Shown: positions 19,101 through 27,340 of the stretch, piece by piece | Layout: each line of letters opens with the position of its first letter | Numbering within the stretch: the first letter of the stretch is position 1 | From: an uncultured Lachnospiraceae bacterium | Lineage (GTDB): Bacteria > Bacillota > Clostridia > Lachnospirales > Lachnospiraceae | Assembly (NCBI GenBank): GCA_947629565.1 | Contig: CANREG010000010.1 | Location: 1-58,116, forward strand | Direction: 5' to 3' | DNA: 58,116 nucleotides | Notes under the pieces: generated by a model | Seen by the model: the letters and a program-made list of their open reading frames with translations, nothing else | The model's database searches: none | Told to the model about the DNA's origin: nothing | Program-made: the position numbers and the translations under genes

Positions 19101-22100
19101 AAATATAGTGCAGAGATTAACCTGCCTGTTGGTACGGACTTAAATACGAGCGATACCAGCAATACAGTCACTTTATCAGGAGACTACGGGGACAAATCTC
19201 AAAGCACGACACAGTTACAGGGATCAGTGTTTAAAAGCGGTGCGGAGATTACCTCTGAAGTTGGCAGTATTACCCTTTGGAAATATAACCAGTCGCTTAC
19301 CAATAGGCTGGAGGGAGCTATATTTGAAGTTTGGATGATGGTAGAGGATGGCAAGGGAGGCTATCGGGAAGCCACATCAGCAGATAATATTTCGGGGTAT
19401 GACGGAAAAAAGACATTGAAAACAAAGGATAACGTGGAGAACGTTATCACAGGCTTGATTAAGGATCATATATATGCGATTCAGGAAGTAGCACCGCCGG
19501 CAGGATATAAATTAAAAGAGGACCAGAAGAATAAGGTGTTCTGGTTCATTCTTCCGGGGCATGACAATAAAACTTTGCCGAAAACATTACCGGCAGGTGT
19601 AGAACCCCTTGATCTGACAGGCAATGTTGCCTATATTGAAAATGAGGTTCGCACGGAGGGATATTTCAATATCGGAAAGAAAACTCAATTAGGAAACGGT
19701 ACTTCAGACCTTACTTATCTGCCCGGAGCAGAATTATCCTTGTATAAGGAAACTGCAGGCAGTTATGAGGCCACGCCTGCCCTGACCTTTACGACAGGAA
19801 AGACGACTACCTCTATTACCGTAGTACCAGCTACTGAAACTCCTAATAAGGATGCGATGGAGATTCAGGCGGGAAACTACAAATTAGTTGAGACCAAGAC
19901 ACCGGCCGGTTATAAAAAAGCGGCAGATATTACCTTTACGGTGGATGAGAAAGGAAATGTGACTGATGTTTCCGGAACTTCTGAACCGCTAGGTGCTAAC
20001 AATGAGCTTGTTATGGTAGATGATCAGGTCTCCATAAAGATTGCCAAAAAGGCAGGCTCTATAGTAAGTGGAGCTCCGCTGTCTGGCGCAGTTCTGGAAT
20101 TGATAAAACAGGATGGCAGCACAGAAACAGTTATTCAGACCATAACAACAGACGGAAAAGAAGTAGAAATAAAGGGGCTTGCTGCAGGAACCTATATTCT
20201 GCGGGAGAAAACTGCCCCGGCGGGATATGAGAAGGCAAAAGACATTATATTTACGGTTACTCCAGAAGGTAGTATTAAAGGTGAGGGTGATTATCAAACC
20301 TATATCGATTCCACAGAGAATGTTGTAACCATGGTGGATACGGAAAAAGAGACGGATATGTATGTCAGCAAGCAGGCTATTGGCGGCAGCAATGAGGTTC
20401 CGGGTGCATTACTTGCAATTTATGAGAAAGATGATACAACTCGGACAACACCGGTGTTAAGTTGGGAATCAGGTAATACATCTAAAAATTTGAAGGTACG
20501 TTTGACTGCAGATCCATCGAAAGACCAGATTGCGCCGGGAGATTATGTTCTGGTGGAAACTGCTGCGCCGGATGGATATGCATACAGTGAAGAAATTGCC
20601 TTTACCATTACAAAGGATGGTGAAGTGCTGGTTAATGGAGAACCTGCAGATAAGAATACGATTATTATGCAGGATAAGCCATTGGAAATCTATATATATA
20701 AGTATGATATTTCAACCGGGAATCCACTGGCAGGCGCAACATTTACATTGAAGGAAAAAGGCACTACTACTGTACTTTCCCAATGGACATCAACTGGAGA
20801 TGATGACGCCCCATGGGTAATTCCTGGGAGTTCTGGTGTAAAGCTTAAATGTGGTACGACATATGTAGTGGAAGAGACCATTGTGCCAACGGGAACAGGC
20901 GATATTGTCTACGACAAGATGGAGCCTTTTGAGTTTCAGATAGAGAAAAACGGAAATATTAAAATTACAAGTGCAAATAGAGAAGGCAAGGATATTTATC
21001 TGGACAGCCATACTCCGGAAAATGGCAAAATTAAAGACGTGATGAAATTATATAATATGGCTGCCTCTCCGGGAAACTTTGTAATCAGCAAGCAGGAAAA
21101 AACACTTGGAACTAAAGAGATTGTGGGAGTACAGTTTAACTTAGAATGTACAGATTCTGACACGGGTGGCATGCCTAAAACCTCATGGACGTGGACAACG
21201 GGAGCAACACCGAAGGTTTGCTGGGTATTTAATGATATGTCTGCCTTAAATAGTTTTGGTGCCGGAACGGACGATATTAAATTAATTGCTAACAAAACAT
21301 ATAAACTTACGGAAATTCAACAGGCATTTGGTTATAAGTCACATGCCACAAAGGAATGGACATTTATTCCTAAATTAGAGACGGTGTCAAGCAGTCAGGC
21401 TTATGTGACATTTGATTCTTTGACATCTGATGATAATATCGACTCCATTGAAAGGAAAACGACAACCGGTACCAGTGCAAAGAAGACATACGACCTTCGT
21501 GTGTATAATGAGATGCAGGAACTGACAATCAGTAAGACGGATATTACCGGTACTACTGAGGTTCAGGGTGCAAAACTTGCAATCTATAAGGTGGATCCGG
21601 CTACCAATAAGGAAACACTGGTGGAAAATTGGGTTTCCGACAACACAGCACAATCCTTCCGTTTGGATGAGTTAGGGCATGGAAAATTTGTATTAAGAGA
21701 AACGGGTGCACCGAATGGCTATGCCTATGCAGAGGTTATTAAATTCAGCATTAATGATAAGGGTGAAATCATCCCTGATACTAGCCCTTCAGACAGCATT
21801 GATGCTACAAATTATAAGATTACCATGAAAGATGAAGCGTTGGGCTTGAAAATCCTGAAGGTGTCAGATGATACACCGGGTACTCCATTAGCGGGCGCAA
21901 AGCTTCAGATTGAAGCAGCAGATGGAAGTGTAATTGTTGACGAATGGACTTCTGATTCGACAGCAAAAGAAATTAATGGAAATGACCTTAAAAAAATGAC
22001 AACAGAAACCGTCTATTATTTGGTAGAGACGACAGCGCCTGCTGGTTATGCGAAGGTGGCAAGAGTTCCATTTAAGTTTACTGAAAAGGGTCAGGTAGTT

Positions 22101-24914
22101 TTGATAGATGAAAGTGGAAATTCGTCGACCAGTTCCACAACAGCGACGGTAGATAATAATAATACGATTCAATTAACAAATAAGCCGCTTTCAATCACGA
22201 TCCGAAAAGTAGATACCAATAGTACTCTTATTGAAGGCGCTATTTTGGCAGTCTATGAGTACGAAAATGGCAAACAGGGGGACCAGATATGGACGAATTC
22301 AGGAGCTACAAGCGATACAGGAGAATATGAAATAAATGAAGGTTCTCTTGTAAGTGATAAACATCTGCATACGAACACGACATATCGTCTGGTGGAATTA
22401 AAAGCGCCTGATGGATTTGCAGTAGCTTCTTCCATTCTATTTACCATAAAGGATGACGGTACTATTGTGGATGTTAACGGTAAGACGTTAGACGGTAATG
22501 TGATAGAAATGGTGGATGAGCAGCCGGGTATCCGATTTATGAAAAAGAATCGGGATGGTTCCAGTATCGAAGGAGCTCGTCTTCGTGTGGAGGCATTGGA
22601 TCCCAGTGACAGCTTTAAGCCAGTGGAGTGGGATTCCGGCGATCAGGCTAAGAATATCACCGGTTTTACAGCAGGCAAACGTTATGTGTTTAGAGAGGTA
22701 ACAGCACCAGCAGGCTATGTATATGCGGAGCCAGTGCAATTTCTGTATACTTCCAGCGGGCAGATACAGCTGGTAAACGGCTCAGATCATGCAAGGCTTT
22801 TGAATCAGGTTGAACTCTGGATGTATGACGACAAACTGGAACTGCATTTTAGCAAGTGTGACCTGGGTGGAAAGGAATTATTTGGAGCAGAGATGGAAAT
22901 CCGTGACCAATACGGTAATGTGGTTGACAAGTGGACCTCTACTGTAATTCCTCATGATTGCGGCAGTAACCTGAAAACGGGTGCTAGCTATACGCTGGTC
23001 GAAACCGTTGCGCCAAAAGGCTATGCGGTAACTACGGAGGTTAAATTTGAAATTAAAACGGATGGTTCTATCACAGTTACCGGAATGAATGAATATCAGG
23101 GAAATTATGAGTTGACTTCTTATTCTACGACTGGTACGAAGAAGAACTGGTTAAAGCTTAAAGATGCGCCGTTGGAACTGAAAATTAATAAGGTAGATGA
23201 GAATGGCAACGCTTTACCCGGAGCTACTTTGCAGCTTTTAGATGAAACTAAAACTAAGGTGATTGACGAGTGGGAAAGCGACAAAGATTTGCATCAGGTT
23301 GATTACGGATTATTAACCGGCGGGCAGACATATATATTACGGGAAACAAAGACGCCTTCTGATGAATATGGCTACAGTGATGATATTACAATAACAATTG
23401 AACCAGACGGTACCATTAAGCAAGATGGAGAAGTGGTTAAGGACTGCACAGTTACCATGGTGGACTATGAAATCGGCGTACTGATTAACAAGGAGGACAT
23501 GGGAGGCAAGACGCTTCCAGGCGCTACTCTCCAGATTACTTCCGAGCAAGATACAGAATTTGCCAACTCTAACTGGAGTAAACCGTGGGTAAGTAGTGAA
23601 CATCCGAGAAATATTCCGCAGAGCGCATTGCAGCAGAATGTGGAATATGTACTGACCGAAACCACGGCGCCGGACGGCTATGCATGTGCAGAAAGCATTA
23701 CCTTTAAAATTGATGAAAATGGTAATGTGTATGTGAAAAACGGCGACATCTTTGAACTGGTAACCGATTCTACGGTAACCATGAAGGATAAGCCATTGGA
23801 GTTATATATCCAGAAATTCATTAAGGGTACAAATACCACGCTTGCCGGAGCTAAATTTGCAATATTGGATAAAGATACCAAGAAAGAAGTATATACATTT
23901 ACATCAGGCGAGCAGGCGGTGGCAGTTCCCAATACAGCATTGAAGGCGGGAACGAGCGAAGGCCGGAAGGAATTCATTTTGACAGAAAAAGAGGCACCGG
24001 AAGGATATGCATTGGCGCCGGACATCGAATTTGCGATTGACCGGGATGGTTCTATCTGGATGAAGGGAGCAGACGGCGCTTATACCCAGGCTGAGAATTA
24101 TACTCTGAATGTGTATGATGAAAAGGATTCCCTGATGATTAGTAAGCAGAACTTTGGCGGAGAAGAACTGGCAGGTTCAACCATTATCATTACTTCTGAG
24201 GAGGATCCGACATTTGTGCCAATCAGTTTTGTAAGTACGAATACGAAGACGCTGATTAAGTTAGATACATTTAAACGGAATGTCCACTATATTCTGACGG
24301 AGATAGGGGCGCCGGCTGGATATGCTTATGCTGACAGCATTATATTTACTCTTGACGAAGCTGGTAATGTGTATGTGAACGGGACTATGGTCAGCGACAA
24401 TACTTTGGTAATCAAGGATGGCGCAATCGACCTTAAGGTGGCGAAGAAGATAGACGGCAAGGATAAGTATCTTTCCAAGGCGAAACTTGCCATTATCGAT
24501 GAGACTTCCGGAGATACCGTATATTCATGGAAGACTAAGAAAAAGGCTGAACAGATACCGGGAGAGAAGGTAAAGGCAAGCACGGATACGGAGAAGTTTA
24601 TCTATATCCTGCGGGAGACAAAAGCGCCTAAGGGGTATGAAAAGGCAAAGGATATCCGTTTCTACATTGATAAGTACGGCAATATATACACCATAAACAA
24701 GAAAGGAAAGGAGACATTGGTATCCGATCATATCATTGTTATGAACGATAAGAAGTCAGATGAGGAGACCGACACCAAGACCGCAACTAAGACGGACAGC
24801 AAGAAGACCGGTGACTCTGCTCCGATTGCTCTGGCTGGAATCTTATTCTCCTTATCCCTTGCGGGTGCAGGCACAGCTTACGGCTTACGGCGCAAAAAAG
24901 CCGGAAAGAAGTAA
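16170..24914 (+). CDS. Giant cell-surface adhesin with 16 SpaA/Cna-B-type repeats
   Basis: A 2914-residue secreted wall protein, probably an adhesin or stalk. Residues 1-30 form a signal peptide (KKNRWLALGLVAVMLFTLLP). Residues 44-157 are Thr/Glu-rich (EAVTSEVTATEAVTS). Residues about 167-1025 are several larger isopeptide-type beta domains (for example KSGWYDKEEGTITWTITVDG, TDTLPEGMQYVDGS). Residues about 1030-2857 carry 16 prealbumin-like SpaA modules, each ending in a variant of ETxAPxGYxxAxxIxFxIxxxG; these normally form Lys-Asn/Asp isopeptide bonds assisted by the Glu. The C-terminus has KKTGD, a hydrophobic helix and RRKKAGKK, a sortase-type anchor in which the usual LPxTG is reduced to SKKTG. 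No sortase gene is in the window. The gene has its own promoter and terminator and lies between rpsO and pnp. Confidence 0.92.
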   Translation: MWRWMKKNRWLALGLVAVMLFTLLPTNLNWADIAIGEPERASSETRPTEDEKSEETTTEAVTSEVTATEAVTSSETTETVTETADSTTEAVTVQGTTAADMEETTETITEASTTEIAANGEVAGSTTEANTSSSSKTSAAVKKTSGKSGEKVGSSAKPEVSKAGNTNLPLNVESATFEVNGQELKDGGTVTDGDQIVVDVHFRIDNSADQRDPSDVYVYDLNAQGVEIGDVERGNVKDGGRVVGTYWVKDGKLYVQIDDPTELAQSNIVGHVELEGVIDLGEDKVDDDKKGRVSVGPKQVTVTVNPRDPGQSRLDVSKQAGGKEKDTDGNYTIQTFTFTIKSTGENKDIELDDIFGDALELYEGPTISPAGKGTITKDTNGKFHYSIDSMKDGDTVTVTYKMKIKKDAYATKTDSDDIHNHLEYTYEDSKGNKQTQNPYYPPQADASVSKPAINKSGWYDKEEGTITWTITVDGRDLTLNGATIKDILGQYIEDADTGAELTIKWYKENDWSGTAITGKTLQDLLNGLEITNSPSTDKIARYEIQYTTKVDSDYKSSLTESFATNKAQVTVDGNIYETEARVGIGKQNLLTKTCTTSSGALEEKSEAPYKLKWKSEITVPANTTLHGLVYTDKVYSGHKMVDNSVTVTGASGTYSVSYNGSKDGFSVDFGDVTNSGSGEIKIVIEYETECDNITSTLSDYTYTNSAEITVKDGDNDIKQSASADYHYHKDSILTKGQDWNALPVAGPGEVKWSLTLKVSKKDDYTNGLVITDTLPEGMQYVDGSLRATVNGYDSYDNLPENPDGITVAQGTNGTFTITITKDALDKLPSWMTDLYIYYRTGYSDPKDALAHQNSSVINSATVTEPGKTDILGSSSAEGYVKPIGDLVYKTYKYDKTTDPYVEYTIDINKEGMDLIPTEDTLTVTDVMGNALSLVPSSLVVYQGDGVTPLGTDQYTVTYDVKTNKLVLEVPDSTHLIIKYSAEINLPVGTDLNTSDTSNTVTLSGDYGDKSQSTTQLQGSVFKSGAEITSEVGSITLWKYNQSLTNRLEGAIFEVWMMVEDGKGGYREATSADNISGYDGKKTLKTKDNVENVITGLIKDHIYAIQEVAPPAGYKLKEDQKNKVFWFILPGHDNKTLPKTLPAGVEPLDLTGNVAYIENEVRTEGYFNIGKKTQLGNGTSDLTYLPGAELSLYKETAGSYEATPALTFTTGKTTTSITVVPATETPNKDAMEIQAGNYKLVETKTPAGYKKAADITFTVDEKGNVTDVSGTSEPLGANNELVMVDDQVSIKIAKKAGSIVSGAPLSGAVLELIKQDGSTETVIQTITTDGKEVEIKGLAAGTYILREKTAPAGYEKAKDIIFTVTPEGSIKGEGDYQTYIDSTENVVTMVDTEKETDMYVSKQAIGGSNEVPGALLAIYEKDDTTRTTPVLSWESGNTSKNLKVRLTADPSKDQIAPGDYVLVETAAPDGYAYSEEIAFTITKDGEVLVNGEPADKNTIIMQDKPLEIYIYKYDISTGNPLAGATFTLKEKGTTTVLSQWTSTGDDDAPWVIPGSSGVKLKCGTTYVVEETIVPTGTGDIVYDKMEPFEFQIEKNGNIKITSANREGKDIYLDSHTPENGKIKDVMKLYNMAASPGNFVISKQEKTLGTKEIVGVQFNLECTDSDTGGMPKTSWTWTTGATPKVCWVFNDMSALNSFGAGTDDIKLIANKTYKLTEIQQAFGYKSHATKEWTFIPKLETVSSSQAYVTFDSLTSDDNIDSIERKTTTGTSAKKTYDLRVYNEMQELTISKTDITGTTEVQGAKLAIYKVDPATNKETLVENWVSDNTAQSFRLDELGHGKFVLRETGAPNGYAYAEVIKFSINDKGEIIPDTSPSDSIDATNYKITMKDEALGLKILKVSDDTPGTPLAGAKLQIEAADGSVIVDEWTSDSTAKEINGNDLKKMTTETVYYLVETTAPAGYAKVARVPFKFTEKGQVVLIDESGNSSTSSTTATVDNNNTIQLTNKPLSITIRKVDTNSTLIEGAILAVYEYENGKQGDQIWTNSGATSDTGEYEINEGSLVSDKHLHTNTTYRLVELKAPDGFAVASSILFTIKDDGTIVDVNGKTLDGNVIEMVDEQPGIRFMKKNRDGSSIEGARLRVEALDPSDSFKPVEWDSGDQAKNITGFTAGKRYVFREVTAPAGYVYAEPVQFLYTSSGQIQLVNGSDHARLLNQVELWMYDDKLELHFSKCDLGGKELFGAEMEIRDQYGNVVDKWTSTVIPHDCGSNLKTGASYTLVETVAPKGYAVTTEVKFEIKTDGSITVTGMNEYQGNYELTSYSTTGTKKNWLKLKDAPLELKINKVDENGNALPGATLQLLDETKTKVIDEWESDKDLHQVDYGLLTGGQTYILRETKTPSDEYGYSDDITITIEPDGTIKQDGEVVKDCTVTMVDYEIGVLINKEDMGGKTLPGATLQITSEQDTEFANSNWSKPWVSSEHPRNIPQSALQQNVEYVLTETTAPDGYACAESITFKIDENGNVYVKNGDIFELVTDSTVTMKDKPLELYIQKFIKGTNTTLAGAKFAILDKDTKKEVYTFTSGEQAVAVPNTALKAGTSEGRKEFILTEKEAPEGYALAPDIEFAIDRDGSIWMKGADGAYTQAENYTLNVYDEKDSLMISKQNFGGEELAGSTIIITSEEDPTFVPISFVSTNTKTLIKLDTFKRNVHYILTEIGAPAGYAYADSIIFTLDEAGNVYVNGTMVSDNTLVIKDGAIDLKVAKKIDGKDKYLSKAKLAIIDETSGDTVYSWKTKKKAEQIPGEKVKASTDTEKFIYILRETKAPKGYEKAKDIRFYIDKYGNIYTINKKGKETLVSDHIIVMNDKKSDEETDTKTATKTDSKKTGDSAPIALAGILFSLSLAGAGTAYGLRRKKAGKK

Positions 24915-24953
24915 TGCCGGGATAGCAGGCTGACAGGGTAAATAAGCAAGATA

Positions 24954-25003
24954 AACAGACAGATTGTGTTTGGAAGAACATGGTCTGTCTGTTATTTTTT
25001 TCT
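24954..25003 (+). terminator. Terminator of the adhesin gene
   Basis: AACAGACAGA pairs with TCTGTCTGTT (10 bp) around a 20-base loop, followed by ATTTTTTT. It lies 40 bases after the adhesin stop. Confidence 0.85.
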
Positions 25004-25064
25004 TTTCAAACAGACCGGTCTATGGTATACTTATAGAGATTGTGATAAGGCGAAACCGGGACTT

Positions 25065-25096
25065 CTGACGTGGCGGCAGACTGGCGCTGCCGTCAG
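25065..25096 (+). promoter_or_regulatory. Hairpin in the pnp leader
   Basis: CGGCAG (25074-25079) pairs with CTGCCG (25087-25092) around seven bases, with flanking TGAC/GTCA extending the stem. It lies between a weak TATACT -10 near 25026 and the pnp start. In E. coli a pnp leader hairpin mediates autoregulation; a similar role here is only an analogy. Confidence 0.4.
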
Positions 25097-25146
25097 GTCA
25101 GTTGTTTCGGTGCCTTACCCAAAATATAATTAAAGGAGAACAGACT

Positions 25147-27237
25147 ATGTACAAGACTTATGAAATGGAACTTGCGGGCAGACCGCTTCGCGTGGAGATT
25201 GGACGGGTGGCAGCCCAGGCCAACGGCGCGGCATTTATGCACTATGGAGATACGGTTGTGTTGTCTACGGCGACAGCGTCAGACAAGCCGAGGGAGGGAA
25301 TTGACTTTTTCCCGTTAAGTGTGGAATATGAGGAAAAGCTTTACTCCGTTGGTAAGATTCCGGGAGGATTTAACAAGAGAGAGGGAAAGGCCAGTGAGAA
25401 TGCGATTCTGACCTCGCGTGTAATTGACCGTCCCATGCGTCCTTTATTCCCGAAGGATTACCGCAATGATGTAACACTTAACAATCTGGTTATGTCTGTG
25501 GATCCGGAGTGCTCACCGGAGCTTACCGCCATGCTTGGCTCCGCCATTGCAACGGCAATTTCCGACATTCCTTTTGACGGACCATGCGCAACAACCCAGG
25601 TGGGACTGATTGACGGTCAGTTTGTATTTAATCCAAATGAGGCTCAGAATGCGGTGTCCGACTTGAAATTGACGGTAGCTTCTACTGCCCAGAAAGTGAT
25701 TATGATTGAGGCCGGCGCCAATGAGGTTCCGGAGGATAAGATGATCGAGGCGATCTATGCAGCCCATGAACTGAACCAGAAGGTAATCGCTTTTATCAAC
25801 CAGATTGTGGCAGAGTGCGGCAAGCCCAAACATTCTTATACAAGCTGCGCCGTGCCGGAGGAGCTTTTTGCCGAGATGAAGAGATTGGTTCCGCCGGAAG
25901 AGATGGAAAAAGCGGTATTTACGGATGAAAAACAGGTAAGAGAAGAGAATATCCGTCAGATCACCGAGCGTTTACAGGAGGCTTTCGCTGACAATGAAGA
26001 TTGGTTGAATGTATTAGACGAGGCGGTATACCAGTATCAGAAAAAGACCGTCCGCAAGATGATCTTAGTAGACCACAAGAGACCAGACGGCCGGGCCATT
26101 TCCCAGATCCGTCCGTTAGCGGCAGAGGTAGATATTATTCCGAGAGTACATGGTTCCGCCATGTTTACCAGAGGACAGACACAGATTTGTAATGTAACGA
26201 CATTGGCTCCTCTTTCAGAGGCGCAGAGGATTGACGGGCTTAACCTGTTAGAGACCAGCAAGCGTTACATGCATCAGTACAATTTCCCGTCTTACTCTGT
26301 CGGCGAGACCAAGCCTTCCAGAGGACCGGGACGCCGGGAGATTGGACATGGCGCTTTGGCAGAGCGGGCACTTTTGCCGGTACTTCCTTCAGAAGAGGAA
26401 TTTCCGTATGCAATCCGTACCGTATCTGAGACCTTTGAGTCCAACGGTTCCACTTCCATGGCTTCTACCTGTGCTTCCTGTATGTCCTTAATGGCAGCCG
26501 GTGTTCCTATTAAGAAGATGGTAGCCGGTATTTCCTGTGGTCTCGTAACGGGAGAGACAGATGATGATTACATTGTCCTTACAGATATTCAGGGCTTGGA
26601 GGACTTCTTTGGAGATATGGACTTCAAGGTAACCGGAACGAAGGACGGTATCACTGCAATCCAGATGGATATCAAGATTCATGGTCTGACAAGGCCGATA
26701 GTGGAGGAAGCAATTCGCCGCACCAGAGAGGCCAGAATGTACATTATGGAAGAAGTTATGTCCAAGGCGATTTCAGCGCCAAGGCCTAATGTCAGCGCAC
26801 TGGCTCCGAAGATATGCCAGTTAAAGGTAGATCCGGAAAAGATTGGCGAGATTATCGGCCAGCGCGGCAAGACAATCAACGGCATTATCGAGGAGACCGG
26901 CGTTAAGATTGATATTGATGACGACGGAACGGTTGATGTATGCGGCATCGATCAGGAAGGCATTGACAAAGCGCTCAAGCTGATTCATGCCATTGTAGAC
27001 CCGATTGAGGTTGGCCGTATCTACGAGGGCAAGGTAGTCCGCATTATGAACTTTGGCGCATTTGTAGAATTAGCGCCCAATAAGGACGGTCTGATTCACA
27101 TTTCCAAGCTCTCCAAGGAGCGGGTTGCAAAGGTAGAGGATGTGGTGAACATCGGCGATACCGTGAAGGTAAAGGTGCTTGAGATTGACCGCATGGGCAA
27201 GATCAGCCTGAGCCTGAAGGACGCAGTTGAGGAATAA
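25147..27237 (+). CDS. pnp: Polyribonucleotide nucleotidyltransferase (PNPase)
   Basis: Trimeric 3'-to-5' phosphorolytic exoribonuclease. The 696-residue product has two RNase PH domains (about 1-225 and 310-540, the second with TSxxSxGE-type FPSYSVGETKPSRGPGRREIG and GSTSMASTCASCMSLMAAGV), an alpha-helical linker, a KH domain (IGEIIGQRGKTINGIIEETG) and a C-terminal S1 domain (GKVVRIMNFGAFVELAPNKD). The ATG at 25147 has AAAGGAG upstream; longer starts cross the leader hairpin. Together with RNase Y it covers mRNA decay functions in this window. Confidence 0.98.
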   Translation: MYKTYEMELAGRPLRVEIGRVAAQANGAAFMHYGDTVVLSTATASDKPREGIDFFPLSVEYEEKLYSVGKIPGGFNKREGKASENAILTSRVIDRPMRPLFPKDYRNDVTLNNLVMSVDPECSPELTAMLGSAIATAISDIPFDGPCATTQVGLIDGQFVFNPNEAQNAVSDLKLTVASTAQKVIMIEAGANEVPEDKMIEAIYAAHELNQKVIAFINQIVAECGKPKHSYTSCAVPEELFAEMKRLVPPEEMEKAVFTDEKQVREENIRQITERLQEAFADNEDWLNVLDEAVYQYQKKTVRKMILVDHKRPDGRAISQIRPLAAEVDIIPRVHGSAMFTRGQTQICNVTTLAPLSEAQRIDGLNLLETSKRYMHQYNFPSYSVGETKPSRGPGRREIGHGALAERALLPVLPSEEEFPYAIRTVSETFESNGSTSMASTCASCMSLMAAGVPIKKMVAGISCGLVTGETDDDYIVLTDIQGLEDFFGDMDFKVTGTKDGITAIQMDIKIHGLTRPIVEEAIRRTREARMYIMEEVMSKAISAPRPNVSALAPKICQLKVDPEKIGEIIGQRGKTINGIIEETGVKIDIDDDGTVDVCGIDQEGIDKALKLIHAIVDPIEVGRIYEGKVVRIMNFGAFVELAPNKDGLIHISKLSKERVAKVEDVVNIGDTVKVKVLEIDRMGKISLSLKDAVEE

Positions 27238-27244
27238 TAAAATA

Positions 27245-27312
27245 TGCGGAACCGTCCTACGGTTGGTATGGTTCAGCTATATACCGTTCATATACATTGG
27301 ATGGGTTCCGCA
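27245..27312 (+). promoter_or_regulatory. Multi-stem structured region between pnp and the GH94 gene
   Basis: Outer arms TGCGGAACC (27245-27253) and GGTTCCGCA (27304-27312) are perfectly complementary and close a 50-base interior. Inside are an alternative hairpin AACCG-TCCTA-CGGTT (27250-27264), which competes with the outer stem, and GGTAT/ATACC (27265-27269, 27281-27285). It ends 28 bases before the GH94 start codon. No T run follows. It resembles a switch-like leader but matches no riboswitch I can name; tRNA features (D and T loop motifs) are absent. Confidence 0.5.
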
Positions 27313-27340
27313 ATGAAAAGGGTTATGAAAGGAGAATCGT

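Noticed and set aside
27245-27312. Possible tRNA, because of perfect 9-bp terminal pairing and 68-base length
   Set aside because: There is no T-loop GTTCRA motif, no D-loop pattern and no anticodon arm in the right place.
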